Shown piece by piece: positions 1 to 10,368 of a DNA stretch of 64,000 nt. The DNA lies in assembly GCF_006704125.1 (NCBI RefSeq), contig NZ_VIGH01000006.1, positions 186,001 through 250,000 on the forward strand. The letters run 5' to 3'. A model generated the notes under the pieces. It had not been told where the DNA came from. It saw only the letters and a program-made list of their open reading frames with translations, and made no database searches. The position numbers were made by a program, and so were the translations under genes. Source of the DNA: Rhodococcus spelaei. Its GTDB lineage: Bacteria; Actinomycetota; Actinomycetes; Mycobacteriales; Mycobacteriaceae. Position 1 is the stretch's first letter. Every line of letters begins with the position of its first letter.

Positions 1-3000
1 AGGGTGAGACCGAGGACGGCACCGGAATCCTCGAGCATGTGCGTGATCCGGTCCCGCGGGTAGTTCGGGTCGACCGGGACGTACGCGGCGCCCGACTTCG
101 CCACCGCCCACACCGCGAGCACCGACTCGATCGACCGGGGCATGGACACCGCGACGACGGACTCCGGACCGACACCGCGTCCGATCAGCAACCGGGCCAA
201 CCTGTTCGACCGGGCGTCGAGCTCGCGATAGGACATCGCCCGGTCCCCCGACACCAGCGCCGGCTGCTCCGGGTGGAGTGCGGCCGCCGCGGTGAGCAGT
301 GCGGGCAGGGTTCGCGGAGTGACCGGGTCGCCGCCGAGGACCGGGGTGAGCGCAGCGGCTCGCTCGGCGGTCAGGATCGGGGCGTCGCCGACGGCGGCGT
401 CGGGGTTCTCGGTGACGGCGGCGAGGATCCGCACCAGCCGCTCGCCGAGTTCCGCGATCGAGGCACTGTCGAAAAGGTCGGTGGCGTACGTGAATCCGGC
501 GGTGATGCCGGCGGGCGCGCCGGACTCGTCGAACTCCTCGGTGCATGTCAGCTGCAGGTCGAAGTTGGAGATCTCGGTGCCCAGGTCGATGCCGGTCACC
601 GTCAGTCCCGGCAGTTCGAGGCGTGGACGTTCGTTGTTGCGGAACTCGAACATCACCTGGAAGAGCGGAGAATGCGCGGTGCTCCGTTCCGGCGCGAGCG
701 CCTCGACGAGCCGCTCGAACGGAAGGTCCGCGCGGTGGAAGGCCTCGAGGTCGCTCTCGCGAACGGCGACGAGCAGATCGGTGAACGAGATCTCCGGCTC
801 GACCTGGCTGCGCAGCACCAGGGTGTTGACGAACATGCCGACGAGATCGTCGAGTGCCGCCTCGCCGCGGCCGGCGATCGGGGTGCCGATCGCGATGTCC
901 GTGCTCGCGCTCGACCGGGCCAGCAGCACCGCCAGGGCGGCGTGCATCGCCATGAACACTGTCGAGTTGCGTTCGCGGGCGGTCGAGACCAGCCTGCGGT
1001 GCAGCGCGGCGTCGACCGTGAACGGGACCGTCGCGCCGCGCAACGACTGCTCCACCGGGCGCGGTCGGTCGGTCGGCAGGCTCAGCAGGTCCGGGAGTCC
1101 GTCGAGAGCCGAGGTCCAGTAGTCCAGCTGCTCCGCGAGCAGGCTGTCCGGGTCGTCGACATTGCCGAGGACCGCCCGCTGCCACAGCGTGAAGTCGGCG
1201 TACTGCACCGGCAGCGGGGTCCATTGCGGACCCTGGTCGCTGCTGCGGGCCCCGTACGCGACCATCACGTCCCGGGCCAGCGGCGCCATCGAGAACCCGT
1301 CCGCGCAGATGTGGTGCACGACGATGACGAGCACGTGTTCGGTTGTGTCCGTTCGGGCTCCGTACTCGGACTCTGTCTCGGAACCGGACCCTGTCTCGAC
1401 CCGCAGCAGCCGAGCCCGCACCGGCGGCGCCAGGGTGACGTCGAAGCCGGCGTCGGTGATGTCGGTGATCCGGCCGCGCAGTGCGGCCGCCTCGACCGGT
1501 TCGGCGGTCAGGTCGGGCAGGACCTCTGCGGCCGGGACGATCACCTGCGTCGGTTCGGCTCCGCGCAGCGGGAACTTCGTCCGCAGCGACTCGTGCCTGG
1601 ACAGGACGTCGCCGATGGAACCGCGGAGGGCGTCGACGTCGAGGTCCCCGGTCAGCCGGATGGCCAGCGCGATGTTGTAGGCGGGCGAGGTGATGTCGAA
1701 CTGGTTGACGAACCACATACGCTTCTGCGCCAAGGAAACCGGGATCGGGTCGGGGCGCGTCGCCGGCACCAGCGGCGCGCGGCCCTGCCCGTGTGCGGTT
1801 CCCGACTCGATGCGCAGCGCCAGCGTCGCGACGGTCGGCGCGTCGAGGACCTCACGCACGCCGATCGAGGTGGACAGCGCACCGTTCGCCCGGGCGACCA
1901 GGCGCGCGGCGATCAGCGAGTTGCCGCCGAGGTCGAAGAAGTTGTCGTGCACGCCCACACGCGGCAGCCCGAGCAGGTCGGCGACGATCGAGGCGAGGAT
2001 CTCCTCCACCGGGTTGCGCGGTGCCACGAACTCCGCAGAGGAGGCGAGGAACTCCGGTTCCGGCAGGGCCCGACGGTCGAGCTTGCCGGTGGCGCCGAGC
2101 GGGAACTCGTCCAGCACCAGGATCTGCGCCGGCACCATGTAGGCGGCCAGCTCCGTGGATGCGGTGGCGCGCACCGCGTCCGGGTCCACCTCGGCACCCG
2201 GCTCGGCGATCACGTACCCGATCAGGGACTCCCCGGTGATCTCGTCGCGGTGGACCACGACGACCGCCTGCGCGACGGTGGGGTCGGCCACCAGGGCGGC
2301 CTCCACCTCACCGAGCTCGATCCGCTGTCCACGCACCTTGACCTGGAAGTCGGTGCGTCCCAGGTACTCCAGTACGCCGCTGCTCGGCCGGCCCGGTGCG
2401 CGGCCGGGACGCTCGAGCCACCGGACCACGTCGCCGGTGCGGTACATCCGGGCGCCGTCCTCGCCGAAGGGATCCGGGACGAACCGGTCGGCGGTGAGGT
2501 CGGTGCGACAGACGTAGCCACGGGCCACCTGGACGCCGGCGAGGTAGAGCTCGCCGCGCACCCCCACCGGTACCGGGTGCAGCCGGGAGTCGAGCACGTA
2601 GGTCCGGGTGTTCCACACCGGCGCACCGATCGGCACGCCTGTCACGTCGGCGGCCGTGCTCTCCCAGGCGGTGACGTCGACGGCGGCCTCGGTCGGGCCG
2701 TACAGGTTGTGGAGTGCGGCACCGCTGAAGCGGTGGAACGCCGTCGCGGTCGCCGGGGGCAGTGCCTCGCCGCTGCAGAACACGCGCAGCAGTCCGGCGC
2801 ACTGGTCGGCGTGAGCCGAGGCCAGGAACGCCGCCAGCATCGACGGCACGAAGTGCATGGTGGTCACGTGCCGGTCGGCGATCAACTGGGACAGGTAGCC
2901 GGGGTCCCGATGTCCGTCCGGCGCCGCGATCACGACAGCGGCCCCGGCCTGCAACGCCCAGAACAGTTCCCACACCGACACGTCGAAGGTCACCGGCGTC

Positions 3001-6000
3001 TTGTGCAGGACCACGTCGGTCCCGTCGAGCGGGTAGGCGTGCTGCATCCACTGCAGTCGGTTGACGATCGAGCGGTGGCTCACCGCAACGCCCTTCGGGC
3101 GGCCGGTCGAGCCGGAGGTGTAGATGACGTACGCGGTGTTGTCGGGGCGCGCGGGCACGCCGTCCGCCTCGGTCAGCGGCCCGGCCTCGTAGCCGGACAG
3201 GTCGAGGGTGTCGATCTCGACGGTTGTCGCGTCGTCCGGGACCGCGCCGCGCTCGGCGGCGGTGGTGATTACGCAGGCGGGCGCCGCACTGTCGAGCACG
3301 TACCGAGTGCGTGCGGCCGGATGGTCCGGGTCGAGCGGCACGTACGCGGCACCCGCCTTGACGATCGCGTAGATCCCCACCAGCAGGTCCACCGAGCGGC
3401 GCATGGCCACCGCGACATGACTCTCCGGCCCCACCCCGGTGTCGATCAGTGCCCGGGCGAGGCGATTCGACCGCCCGTCGAACTCCGCGTAGGTCAGTTC
3501 GACATCGCCGAACACCACCGCTACGGCATCGGGCGTGCGCGCGACCTGGGCGTCGAACAGTTCCACCAGCGTCGTCTCGGGCACCGCGACGGTGGTGGAG
3601 TTCCACTCCTGCACCACGCACCTACGCTCGTCGACACCGACGAGCGGGAGGTCGCCGACGAGAGCGGTGGGATCCTGCGCGACCGCTGCCAGCACCCGGA
3701 CGAAGCGATCCGCCAGAGAGGTCACCGTCGACCTGTCGAAAAGATCTCGGGCGAAGGAGAACTGGGTGTCGATCGGGCCCGGTTCACCCTTGTCGTCGGT
3801 GCGTTCGGTCGCGATCACCTGAAGGTCGAACTTGGCCGCCCCCGTGTCGACGTCCTCGACCTCCGCGCTCAGGCCCGGCAACGCCAGGCGCCCGTCCACC
3901 GCACCCTGCAGTACCAACATCACCTGGAACAGGGGCGAATCCGCGGCCGCGCGGGACGGGTGCAGCGCCTCGACCAGCCGATCGAAGGGCACCTCGAGTT
4001 CGCCCATCGCGGCGAGGTCGTCGGCGCGCACCCGGTCGAGCAGTTCGGCGAAGGTCCCCGCCGGGTCGACCTGGGCGCGCAGTACCACCGTGTTGACGAA
4101 CATGCCGACCAGGTCGTCGAGCTCGGCCTCACCGCGACCGGACACCGGCGACCCGATCGAGATGTCCCGCTCACCACTGGATGTCGCGAGCAGGACGGCG
4201 AGCGCGGCGTGCAGGACCATGAAGAGGCTGGTGCCGCTCTGCCGGGCGACGTCGAGCAGTTGCCGATGCAGTGCCGGGTCGATGGTGCAGTCGACGATGC
4301 CGCCGCGCATCGTCGGGCGGGGCGGGCGGGGCCGGTCCGTCGGCAGCGACAACACCTCGGGAGCGCCCTCGAGTGCCGTGGACCAGAAGTGCAGTTGCCG
4401 GGTGAGCAGGCTGTCGGGATCGTCCTCGGTGCCGAGCAGTTCGCGTTGCCACAGTGCGTAGTCCGAGTACTGGACCGCGAGCGGGCTCCACCGCGGGGCG
4501 CGACCGGCGCTGCGGGCCTCGTAGGCGGTCAACACGTCTCGTGCGAGCGGCGTCATCGACAGCCCGTCCGCGGCAATGTGGTGGACGACGAGGACCAGCA
4601 GGTGTGTGGTCGCGTCGACGCGCAGCAGTCGGGCCCGCACAGGTGGCGCGGCCGTGACGTCGAACCCCTCCGTGGCGAGCGCGGTGACCGCGCCGTGCAC
4701 GTCGGTCGCATCGACGTCGAGCGGCGTCAGCTCGGGGGTCGCCTCGGCGACGGGCAGCACCACCTGGACCGGACCCTCGTCGGTGTTCGGGAAGACCGTG
4801 CGCAGTGTCTCGTGGCGCTCGATGACGTCCGCGAGTGCCGCATCGATCGCCGCGGCATCCAGCTCGCCGGTCAGCCGGACCGCGATCGGGATGTTGTAGG
4901 CGGCGGAGGTGGGATCGACCTGGTTGACGACCCACATCCGTTGCTGTGCCATCGATACCGGGACCGGTCCCGTGTGCGGGCGCGGTGCCAGCCGAGGTCG
5001 GGTCGCAGCGCCTGTCGCTTGTTCCGCCCGCGCCGCGAGGGCGGCAATCGTGGGCGCCTCGAACAGGTCCAGCACCCCGAGCGAGGTTCCCAGTGCCGTG
5101 TTGGTCCTGGCGACCACACGGGTCGCGATGAGGGAGTCTCCGCCCAGGTCGAAGAAGCTGTCGTCGATGCCGACGCGCTCGACCGCCAGCAGGTCCTCGA
5201 ACACCGCGGCGATCCGCCGCTCCGCGTCGGAGCCGGGGGCCCGGTAGTCCGCAGTGCCGGTGGCGAACCGAGGTTCGGGCAGGGCCCTGCGGTCGAGCTT
5301 GCCGGCCGGGGTCAGCGGGATCGTGTCGAGCACCACGATTGCCGCGGGCACCATGTGCGAGGGCAGTGCCTGCGCGGCGTGCGCGAGCAGGTCCGCCTCG
5401 TCGACGACGGCGCCCGCCGCGGGCAGCACGTAGCCGACCAGCGCGACGTCGCCCGAGGCCCGCGTGTGCCCCGTGGTCGTCGCGAAGTCGACGGTGGGGT
5501 GCGTGCGCAGCACGCTGTCGATCTCGCCCAGCTCGATGCGGAAGCCGCGAATCTTGATCTGGAAGTCGCTGCGGCCGAGGTACTCGAGTTCGCGTCGATC
5601 GTTCCACCGAACGAGGTCACCGGTCCGGTACATCCGCTCCCCGGGCAGCGACGGGCAAGCGACGAAACGCGATGCGGTCAACCCGGACCGGTGCCGGTAA
5701 CCGCGGGCGAGACCCGACCCGGTCACGTACAGCTCTCCGACCGTGCCCGCGGGCACCGGCCGCAGACGCCGGTCCAGGACCATCTCGCCGGTGCCGCGGG
5801 ACGGTCCGCCGATGGTCACCGGTTCGCCCGGCCGCAGAGCGCCGCTGATCCCCGCGACGACCGTGGTCTCGGTCGGGCCGTACGCGTTGAACATCCGGCG
5901 GCCTGTCCCGCGCGACGATGTCGGCACGCGGGAACTCGGGGATGTTGTCGTGGCCCACTGTTCGACGAGGGCAGGCGGGCAGACGTCGCCGCCGGTGGCC

Positions 6001-8978
6001 ACGCATTCGACGTGGCCGAGCCCGGCGGGGTCGACCGAGGCCAGGGCCGCGGGTGTGACGAACGCGTGCGTCACCCGCTCGCGGCTCAGCAGGTCGGCCA
6101 GTTCGACTCCGCCGTAGACCGTCGGTGGCGCGACGACCATCGTGGCGCCGCAGCCGACGGCCATCAGCAGTTCGAGCACGGACGCGTCGAAGCTCGGCGA
6201 CGAGAAGTGCAGTGTCCGCGAGTCGGGGGTGATCGCGAACCGTTCGCGTTCCTCCGCGGCGAAGTTCGCCAACCCCCGGTGGGTGACGACGACGCCCTTC
6301 GGTACGCCGGTGGAACCGGAGGTGTAGATGAGGTAGGCGGCGTCGTCGATGTGGGCCCGGCGCCCGGGCACCTCTGCGACGTCCGCCGGGGCGTCGGCGT
6401 GCGTCGGATCGTCGAGGACCACCCACTCGACCTGGTGCGGCAGGTCGTCGCGGTGCGCTCCCACCGTCAGACCGAGCGCGGCGCCGGAGTCGGTGAGCAT
6501 GTGCTCGATCCGGTCGGCCGGGTAGTTGGGATCGACGGGCAGGAAGGCGGCGCCGGTGCGGGCCACCGCCCAGACCGCGGTCACGGACTCGATCGACCGG
6601 GCAATCGCCAGGGCCACAACAGAACCCGGTCCGATGCCGCGGCCGCGTAGCCGACCGGCGAGCGCGGCCGAACTGTCGTCGAGCTCGCGATAGGACAGTC
6701 GGCGGTCGCCGCAGACGAGTGCCTCCCGCCCGGGGTCCGCCGTCGCCGCGGCGTCGAGAATCTGCGCCAGGGTGAGCACGGTGACGTCGGCCGGGCCGCG
6801 TACCGGGGTCAGCGCGGCACTCTCCGTGTCCGACAGGATCGGCGCGTCGGATGCCGTCCGGTCGGGATCCGACGCGGCGGCGAGGAGAAGTCTCGCGAAG
6901 CGATCGACGAAGGTGGCGGCGTCGGCTTCGCGGAAGTGGCTGAGCGCGAACGCCATGTGCGCGTCCAGTCCGGCTGGGGCGTCGTCGGCGTCGAACCGGG
7001 CGGTGAGTTCGAGCCCGAACTCGGGCTGGTCGGTGTCGAGTCCGGCGGTCGTGACGGTGCGGCCGCCGCCGGTGGCGTGCGTGCCGTCGTTGCCGAGGGC
7101 GAGCACCATCCGGGATCGCGGCGCATCGGCGCCGAAGGCCGCGGCGATGCGGTCGTGCGGAAGGTCTGCGTGCTCGAAGGCACGTCGCTCGATGTCCTGC
7201 GAGCCGAGGATCAGGTCGGCGAACGATGCGGCGGGGTCGAGCGGGGTGCGCAGCGGCACGCTGTTGCGGGTGCCCGGCGCCCGGTCACCGTCCGGCGGCT
7301 TGTCCGAGTGCACCCAGACCGGGGTGTCGACCACGATGTCGTCGCTGTCGGTGAGCCTTCCCAGCAGCACCGCCAGCGCAGTGTGCAGCACCGTGAACGA
7401 GTCGACGCCCAGACGGCTGGACAGGTCCGTGAGGGCGAGGTGCAGTCCGGCGTCGAGCTGGACGTCGAGTTTTCCGCGTCCGGATCGCTCGGCGTCGGTG
7501 CGTCGGCCGGCGGGCGGCAGCGACGGCGCCTCGGGAAGGCCGGCCAGCTCGTGCGTCCAGAACTCCACGCCCGCCTTCTCACGGGCCATCAGTTCGCCCA
7601 GGCGCGCCGATTCCGGGTGCAGGTCGGCGACCCGCGCGGTCGCGTCGGCGGCGAGCATCTCCTCGATCAAGTCGACGAATCGACGGTGATGGGTGCGTAG
7701 TTCCTCGTCGTCGTAGCGATTCGGGTTGCCGCGGAAGTCGACGAGAGTCCGGGCGGGAGACCCGCTCTGATAGATGTTGACCAGCAGGTCCTGCACCGGA
7801 CCGGAGGTGACGATGTGGTACTCGCCGACAACCGACCCGAGGGTGATCTCCTGGTGGAAGAGCATCACGTTGACCATCGGCGCGGCGAGACCGTTGCGGG
7901 TGCCGGTCAGGCCCGCGTCGCGGCGAATGTCCTCGAGGCTGCAGCGCTGGTGACGAAGGGCCCCCATCAGCTCGAGTTGCACCCGCTGGACGAGATCGGC
8001 GACCGAGTCCTGCGGTAGCACCGTGATCCGCAGCGGCGCGACGTTGACGAGCATGCCACCCGACCGTTGCAACGGCGCGGTGGTCCGCGCGGACACCGGC
8101 AGATTGACCAGGACGGATTCGCTGCCCGTCATTCGAGACAGGTAGCAGGCGAACCCCGCGATGAGTGTGGCGGCGGAGGTGCCACCGAGTTCGTCCGAGG
8201 AGTCGAGTCGGGCGAGGGCCTCGTCGGTCAACTCGGCGCTCTCGAGCCTGCTGCGGGCCGCGGCGGGCCCCTCTCGGCGCGCGAGAGTGGAGCCCTCCTC
8301 GAGACCCCGCACGTGTTCGGCCCAGTACTCGCGATCGGCCTCGAACCTGCTCGACCCGCGGTACTTCTGGTCAAGCTCGTACAGTGCCCGCAGGTCGAGG
8401 GACCGATTCGGTTCGGGCTCAACGCCTTTCGTCGCAGCGGTGTACAATGCCGCAATCCGGTTGACCATCGTCATGCCGCTGTACCCGTCGAGTGCGACGT
8501 GGTGAATTCGGGTGTACCACAGATACTCTCGATCGGCGACTTGCAGGATCGTCATGTCCACGAGGCGGTCGCGAGTGAGTCGGATCGGCGTCACGTAGTC
8601 GTTGTCGATCCAGACATGAGCGGCGCCGGCCGGGTCGGCCTCCTGTCGGAAGTCGAGGAAGGCGATCGAACTGTCGATCGACGGGTCGAACCGCTGCCGT
8701 GGTTCGCCGTCGACGTCGACCAGTCGCAGGAAGGGTGACTGGAACTCCATGGCCGCGGTGCGCGCGGCGGTGCGGAGCAGGTCGAGGTCGACGTCTCCGC
8801 GCAGTTCGATGTACTGGGCGATGAAGGTCGGCACGGTGGGACTCAGCTGCTGGCTGAACCACATGCTGCGTTGAACGGCGGAGAGTGGGAAGGCGTCGGA
8901 TGAGCTGTCGGGACTGGTTTCCGCGGCTCGTGACGGCGTGGCGCCTTGTGTCGGATCAGTCGAGGAGTAATCCTTCAT
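1..8978 (-). CDS. Non-ribosomal peptide synthetase, 3' end outside window
   Basis: Multimodular peptide synthetase; 2,992 codons are visible from an ATG at 8978 and the C-terminus is cut off. Domains in approximate residues: condensation C1 (28-450, HHVALDG near 159); a second condensation-like segment (about 460-720) starting at the FWTHEL linker and holding only the C-terminal lobe; A1 (735-1230, [11 protein letters not shown]); carrier T1 (LGGDSL near 1277); C2 (HHIAADG near 1468); A2 (1800-2300); T2 (LGGNSL near 2351); C3 (HHICADG near 2555); start of A3. Aligned by eye to EntF, the A2 pocket reads D-V-W-H-F-S-L-V-D-K, the EntF serine code. The A1 pocket begins D-A and is otherwise hydrophobic; I cannot assign it. 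Starting with a C domain suggests an N-acylated product or an upstream partner. No MbtH gene, thioesterase or export gene lies in the window, so the product is unknown. Confidence 0.95.
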   Translation of the reverse strand, partial: MKDYSSTDPTQGATPSRAAETSPDSSSDAFPLSAVQRSMWFSQQLSPTVPTFIAQYIELRGDVDLDLLRTAARTAAMEFQSPFLRLVDVDGEPRQRFDPSIDSSIAFLDFRQEADPAGAAHVWIDNDYVTPIRLTRDRLVDMTILQVADREYLWYTRIHHVALDGYSGMTMVNRIAALYTAATKGVEPEPNRSLDLRALYELDQKYRGSSRFEADREYWAEHVRGLEEGSTLARREGPAAARSRLESAELTDEALARLDSSDELGGTSAATLIAGFACYLSRMTGSESVLVNLPVSARTTAPLQRSGGMLVNVAPLRITVLPQDSVADLVQRVQLELMGALRHQRCSLEDIRRDAGLTGTRNGLAAPMVNVMLFHQEITLGSVVGEYHIVTSGPVQDLLVNIYQSGSPARTLVDFRGNPNRYDDEELRTHHRRFVDLIEEMLAADATARVADLHPESARLGELMAREKAGVEFWTHELAGLPEAPSLPPAGRRTDAERSGRGKLDVQLDAGLHLALTDLSSRLGVDSFTVLHTALAVLLGRLTDSDDIVVDTPVWVHSDKPPDGDRAPGTRNSVPLRTPLDPAASFADLILGSQDIERRAFEHADLPHDRIAAAFGADAPRSRMVLALGNDGTHATGGGRTVTTAGLDTDQPEFGLELTARFDADDAPAGLDAHMAFALSHFREADAATFVDRFARLLLAAASDPDRTASDAPILSDTESAALTPVRGPADVTVLTLAQILDAAATADPGREALVCGDRRLSYRELDDSSAALAGRLRGRGIGPGSVVALAIARSIESVTAVWAVARTGAAFLPVDPNYPADRIEHMLTDSGAALGLTVGAHRDDLPHQVEWVVLDDPTHADAPADVAEVPGRRAHIDDAAYLIYTSGSTGVPKGVVVTHRGLANFAAEERERFAITPDSRTLHFSSPSFDASVLELLMAVGCGATMVVAPPTVYGGVELADLLSRERVTHAFVTPAALASVDPAGLGHVECVATGGDVCPPALVEQWATTTSPSSRVPTSSRGTGRRMFNAYGPTETTVVAGISGALRPGEPVTIGGPSRGTGEMVLDRRLRPVPAGTVGELYVTGSGLARGYRHRSGLTASRFVACPSLPGERMYRTGDLVRWNDRRELEYLGRSDFQIKIRGFRIELGEIDSVLRTHPTVDFATTTGHTRASGDVALVGYVLPAAGAVVDEADLLAHAAQALPSHMVPAAIVVLDTIPLTPAGKLDRRALPEPRFATGTADYRAPGSDAERRIAAVFEDLLAVERVGIDDSFFDLGGDSLIATRVVARTNTALGTSLGVLDLFEAPTIAALAARAEQATGAATRPRLAPRPHTGPVPVSMAQQRMWVVNQVDPTSAAYNIPIAVRLTGELDAAAIDAALADVIERHETLRTVFPNTDEGPVQVVLPVAEATPELTPLDVDATDVHGAVTALATEGFDVTAAPPVRARLLRVDATTHLLVLVVHHIAADGLSMTPLARDVLTAYEARSAGRAPRWSPLAVQYSDYALWQRELLGTEDDPDSLLTRQLHFWSTALEGAPEVLSLPTDRPRPPRPTMRGGIVDCTIDPALHRQLLDVARQSGTSLFMVLHAALAVLLATSSGERDISIGSPVSGRGEAELDDLVGMFVNTVVLRAQVDPAGTFAELLDRVRADDLAAMGELEVPFDRLVEALHPSRAAADSPLFQVMLVLQGAVDGRLALPGLSAEVEDVDTGAAKFDLQVIATERTDDKGEPGPIDTQFSFARDLFDRSTVTSLADRFVRVLAAVAQDPTALVGDLPLVGVDERRCVVQEWNSTTVAVPETTLVELFDAQVARTPDAVAVVFGDVELTYAEFDGRSNRLARALIDTGVGPESHVAVAMRRSVDLLVGIYAIVKAGAAYVPLDPDHPAARTRYVLDSAAPACVITTAAERGAVPDDATTVEIDTLDLSGYEAGPLTEADGVPARPDNTAYVIYTSGSTGRPKGVAVSHRSIVNRLQWMQHAYPLDGTDVVLHKTPVTFDVSVWELFWALQAGAAVVIAAPDGHRDPGYLSQLIADRHVTTMHFVPSMLAAFLASAHADQCAGLLRVFCSGEALPPATATAFHRFSGAALHNLYGPTEAAVDVTAWESTAADVTGVPIGAPVWNTRTYVLDSRLHPVPVGVRGELYLAGVQVARGYVCRTDLTADRFVPDPFGEDGARMYRTGDVVRWLERPGRAPGRPSSGVLEYLGRTDFQVKVRGQRIELGEVEAALVADPTVAQAVVVVHRDEITGESLIGYVIAEPGAEVDPDAVRATASTELAAYMVPAQILVLDEFPLGATGKLDRRALPEPEFLASSAEFVAPRNPVEEILASIVADLLGLPRVGVHDNFFDLGGNSLIAARLVARANGALSTSIGVREVLDAPTVATLALRIESGTAHGQGRAPLVPATRPDPIPVSLAQKRMWFVNQFDITSPAYNIALAIRLTGDLDVDALRGSIGDVLSRHESLRTKFPLRGAEPTQVIVPAAEVLPDLTAEPVEAAALRGRITDITDAGFDVTLAPPVRARLLRVETGSGSETESEYGARTDTTEHVLVIVVHHICADGFSMAPLARDVMVAYGARSSDQGPQWTPLPVQYADFTLWQRAVLGNVDDPDSLLAEQLDYWTSALDGLPDLLSLPTDRPRPVEQSLRGATVPFTVDAALHRRLVSTARERNSTVFMAMHAALAVLLARSSASTDIAIGTPIAGRGEAALDDLVGMFVNTLVLRSQVEPEISFTDLLVAVRESDLEAFHRADLPFERLVEALAPERSTAHSPLFQVMFEFRNNERPRLELPGLTVTGIDLGTEISNFDLQLTCTEEFDESGAPAGITAGFTYATDLFDSASIAELGERLVRILAAVTENPDAAVGDAPILTAERAAALTPVLGGDPVTPRTLPALLTAAAALHPEQPALVSGDRAMSYRELDARSNRLARLLIGRGVGPESVVAVSMPRSIESVLAVWAVAKSGAAYVPVDPNYPRDRITHMLEDSGAVLGLT

Positions 8979-9143
8979 CTTAATCCTCACGCATAGAGAC
9001 AGTTACGGTTCACCATCGGCGTGTTGCGGTCTGTCTTTTCAGAGTATCGGGACGGACGTTTGCCGTCTCAACTTTTATCGATACGTCGAGCCGAGGTGTT
9101 AGCGAGATCGGCTTATTCACTGACGGTTTCGGAAGACTCGGTG

Positions 9144-9476
9144 TCAGCGGAACCGTTCGGCCTCGCGCGCCAGACGAACCAGATCGGCACACAAAGCCGC
9201 GACCTCGTCCGGTGCAGCTCCTTCGGCCGCGGCCGTCGCGACGTCCTCGGCCGCACATCGAACCTCGAACATCCGGTCCATGACCGCCGTGGCCTCGATC
9301 GCGGTGAGCACCATCGAGTCGGGCGCGATCGTCGTGCCCCGGACCGCGGCACGCTGCTCGTACGCGCGCTGCCGACACGATTGCCTGCAGTAGCGGCGCC
9401 GCCTGCCGATCCCGATGTCGGGGACCTGTCGGCCACACCACACGCACGATTCCGGTCTGCGAGAAGTGCCAGCCAC
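9144..9476 (-). CDS. Small Cys-rich protein of unknown function (110 aa)
   Basis: I do not recognise a named family. The N-terminal third has a zinc-ribbon-like pattern, CVWC then 15 residues then CRQSC, followed by a basic run (RQRAYEQR), so metal and possibly nucleic-acid binding is likely. The C-terminal 60 residues are Ala/Glu-rich and probably helical. GTG at 9476 is preferred because GGGTGGGGG lies directly upstream; an in-frame GTG at 9485 is the alternative. It lies between the NRPS start and the rbpA promoter and probably follows the 54-aa ORF at 9578-9742 in one transcript. Confidence 0.7.
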   Translation of the reverse strand: MAGTSRRPESCVWCGRQVPDIGIGRRRRYCRQSCRQRAYEQRAAVRGTTIAPDSMVLTAIEATAVMDRMFEVRCAAEDVATAAAEGAAPDEVAALCADLVRLAREAERFR

Positions 9477-9577
9477 GGCCCCCACCCTACTGCGCGACGG
9501 CGGTGCCAGTCGGCCGACGGTGGACGGGCGGCGGTCAGCGCGAAGGTGGTGCGGTTCGCGACTGGTGCTGTTGACCA

Positions 9578-9742
9578 TCAGGTGCTCCCGGTGGGCCGTG
9601 GGGTTGCGGATTCGTCCTCCACGAGGGTTCCCGATCGCGGATCGTCGGGACAGGCACCCTTGGGGTCGACTTCGACCACCCTCCCCGCGGGCACCCGCGG
9701 CGAGGTGACTTGCGGTTCGGCGAACTTGCGGCCTGCGATCAC
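9578..9742 (-). CDS. Possible small hypothetical protein (54 aa)
   Basis: Open frame from GTG 9742 with GGAGGA 13 bases upstream. Codon third positions are mostly G or C, as in neighbouring genes. The product is Pro- and charge-rich (VVEVDPKGACPDDPRSGT), with no signal peptide or membrane segment. It sits divergently from rbpA and upstream of the Cys-rich small protein. I recognise no family; the codon pattern and sensible spacing are the only support. Confidence 0.35.
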   Translation of the reverse strand: MIAGRKFAEPQVTSPRVPAGRVVEVDPKGACPDDPRSGTLVEDESATPRPTGST

Positions 9743-9812
9743 TGTGCGGTGCGGTTCCTCCGACCGAGTAAGATGGCCGAGTCTGCGCCGACCGCTGGAA
9801 CCGGCGGGGCGC

Positions 9813-9839
9813 GGGAACCAATTGGGTACACGTGTCGTT
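9813..9839 (+). promoter_or_regulatory. SigH/SigR-type promoter of rbpA
   Basis: GGGAAC at 9813-9818 and GTT at 9837-9839 are separated by 18 bases, fitting the GGAAC/GGGAAT, N17-19, GTT pattern of SigH (mycobacteria) and SigR (Streptomyces) promoters. The predicted start would leave a leader of about 85 bases before rbpA. Streptomyces rbpA is a known SigR target, so the match is expected biologically. Of the 454 bases between the small Cys-rich gene and rbpA, only this site and the weak ORF at 9578-9742 are recognisable. Confidence 0.6.
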
Positions 9840-9930
9840 GTAGATGAGTGGGAACGCTCGGTCCGCCGAACCCGGCGTGCTCGCGTGTGATGAAGCTTTT
9901 GTGTAGGGCAGCCGAGGAGAGGACACCACC

Positions 9931-10269
9931 ATGGCAGATCGCGTACTTCGAGGGAGCCGACTCGGAGCGGTGAGCTACGAGACTGATCGCGACCACGACC
10001 TGGCCCCTCGTCGGATGGCGCGCTACCGCTGCGACAACGGCGAGGAGTTCGACGTCCCGTTCGCGGACGAGGCCGAGATCCCCGGCACCTGGCTGTGCAA
10101 GAACGGCCTCGAGGGCACCCTGCTCGAGGGCGCCGCACCCGAGGTCAAGAAGGTCAAGCCCCCGCGCACCCATTGGGACATGCTGCTCGAGCGTCGGTCC
10201 GTGGAGGAGCTCGAGGAGCTGCTCAAGGAGCGGCTGGACCTGCTGAAGACCAAGCGCCGCGGAGCGTAG
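9931..10269 (+). CDS. rbpA: RNA polymerase-binding protein RbpA
   Basis: A 112-residue protein matching actinobacterial RbpA over its whole length: N-terminal MADRVLRGSRLGAVSYETD tail, the central barrel with the YRCDNGEEFDVPF segment, the basic linker (KKVKPPRTHWDMLLERR) and the C-terminal sigma-interaction helices (SVEELEELLKERLDLL). RbpA binds RNA polymerase and group 1/2 sigma factors and stabilises the open promoter complex. It starts at ATG with upstream GAGAGGACACC and is followed by a strong bidirectional terminator, so it is monocistronic. Confidence 0.97.
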   Translation: MADRVLRGSRLGAVSYETDRDHDLAPRRMARYRCDNGEEFDVPFADEAEIPGTWLCKNGLEGTLLEGAAPEVKKVKPPRTHWDMLLERRSVEELEELLKERLDLLKTKRRGA

Positions 10270-10309
10270 CGGAGCCGGCGTCTACGGGCGCAGCGCCGCG
10301 GAGCGTAGC
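10253..10309. repeat. Direct repeat duplicating the 3' tip of rbpA
   Basis: The 18-mer AGCGCCGCGGAGCGTAGC occurs at 10253-10270, spanning the last rbpA codons and stop, and again at 10292-10309. The copies are 39 bases apart and the second is non-coding. It looks like a local duplication. Confidence 0.8.
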
Positions 10310-10326
10310 CGGCGTTCATGGATATC

Positions 10327-10366
10327 CGACGATGCCCCGGAGGGACTTCCCTCCGGGGCATCGTCG
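10327..10366. terminator. Bidirectional terminator between rbpA and the KimA-like gene
   Basis: A perfect 19-bp inverted repeat, CGACGATGCCCCGGAGGGA at 10327-10345 and its complement at 10348-10366, with a 2-base centre. It lies between two convergent genes and ends 3 bases before the minus-strand stop, so it should terminate both. A long T-run is absent, as is common in actinobacteria. Confidence 0.85.
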
Positions 10367-10368
10367 TG

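Noticed and set aside
39-6650. 2,203-codon open frame on the plus strand
   Set aside because: It is the antisense shadow of the NRPS: Arg/Gly/His-rich, no domains, and the minus strand shows clear C, A and T motifs.
8979-9143. Iron-responsive (IdeR) box before the NRPS
   Set aside because: No 19-base TTAGGTTAGGCTAACCTAA-like palindrome is visible, so a siderophore role is not claimed.
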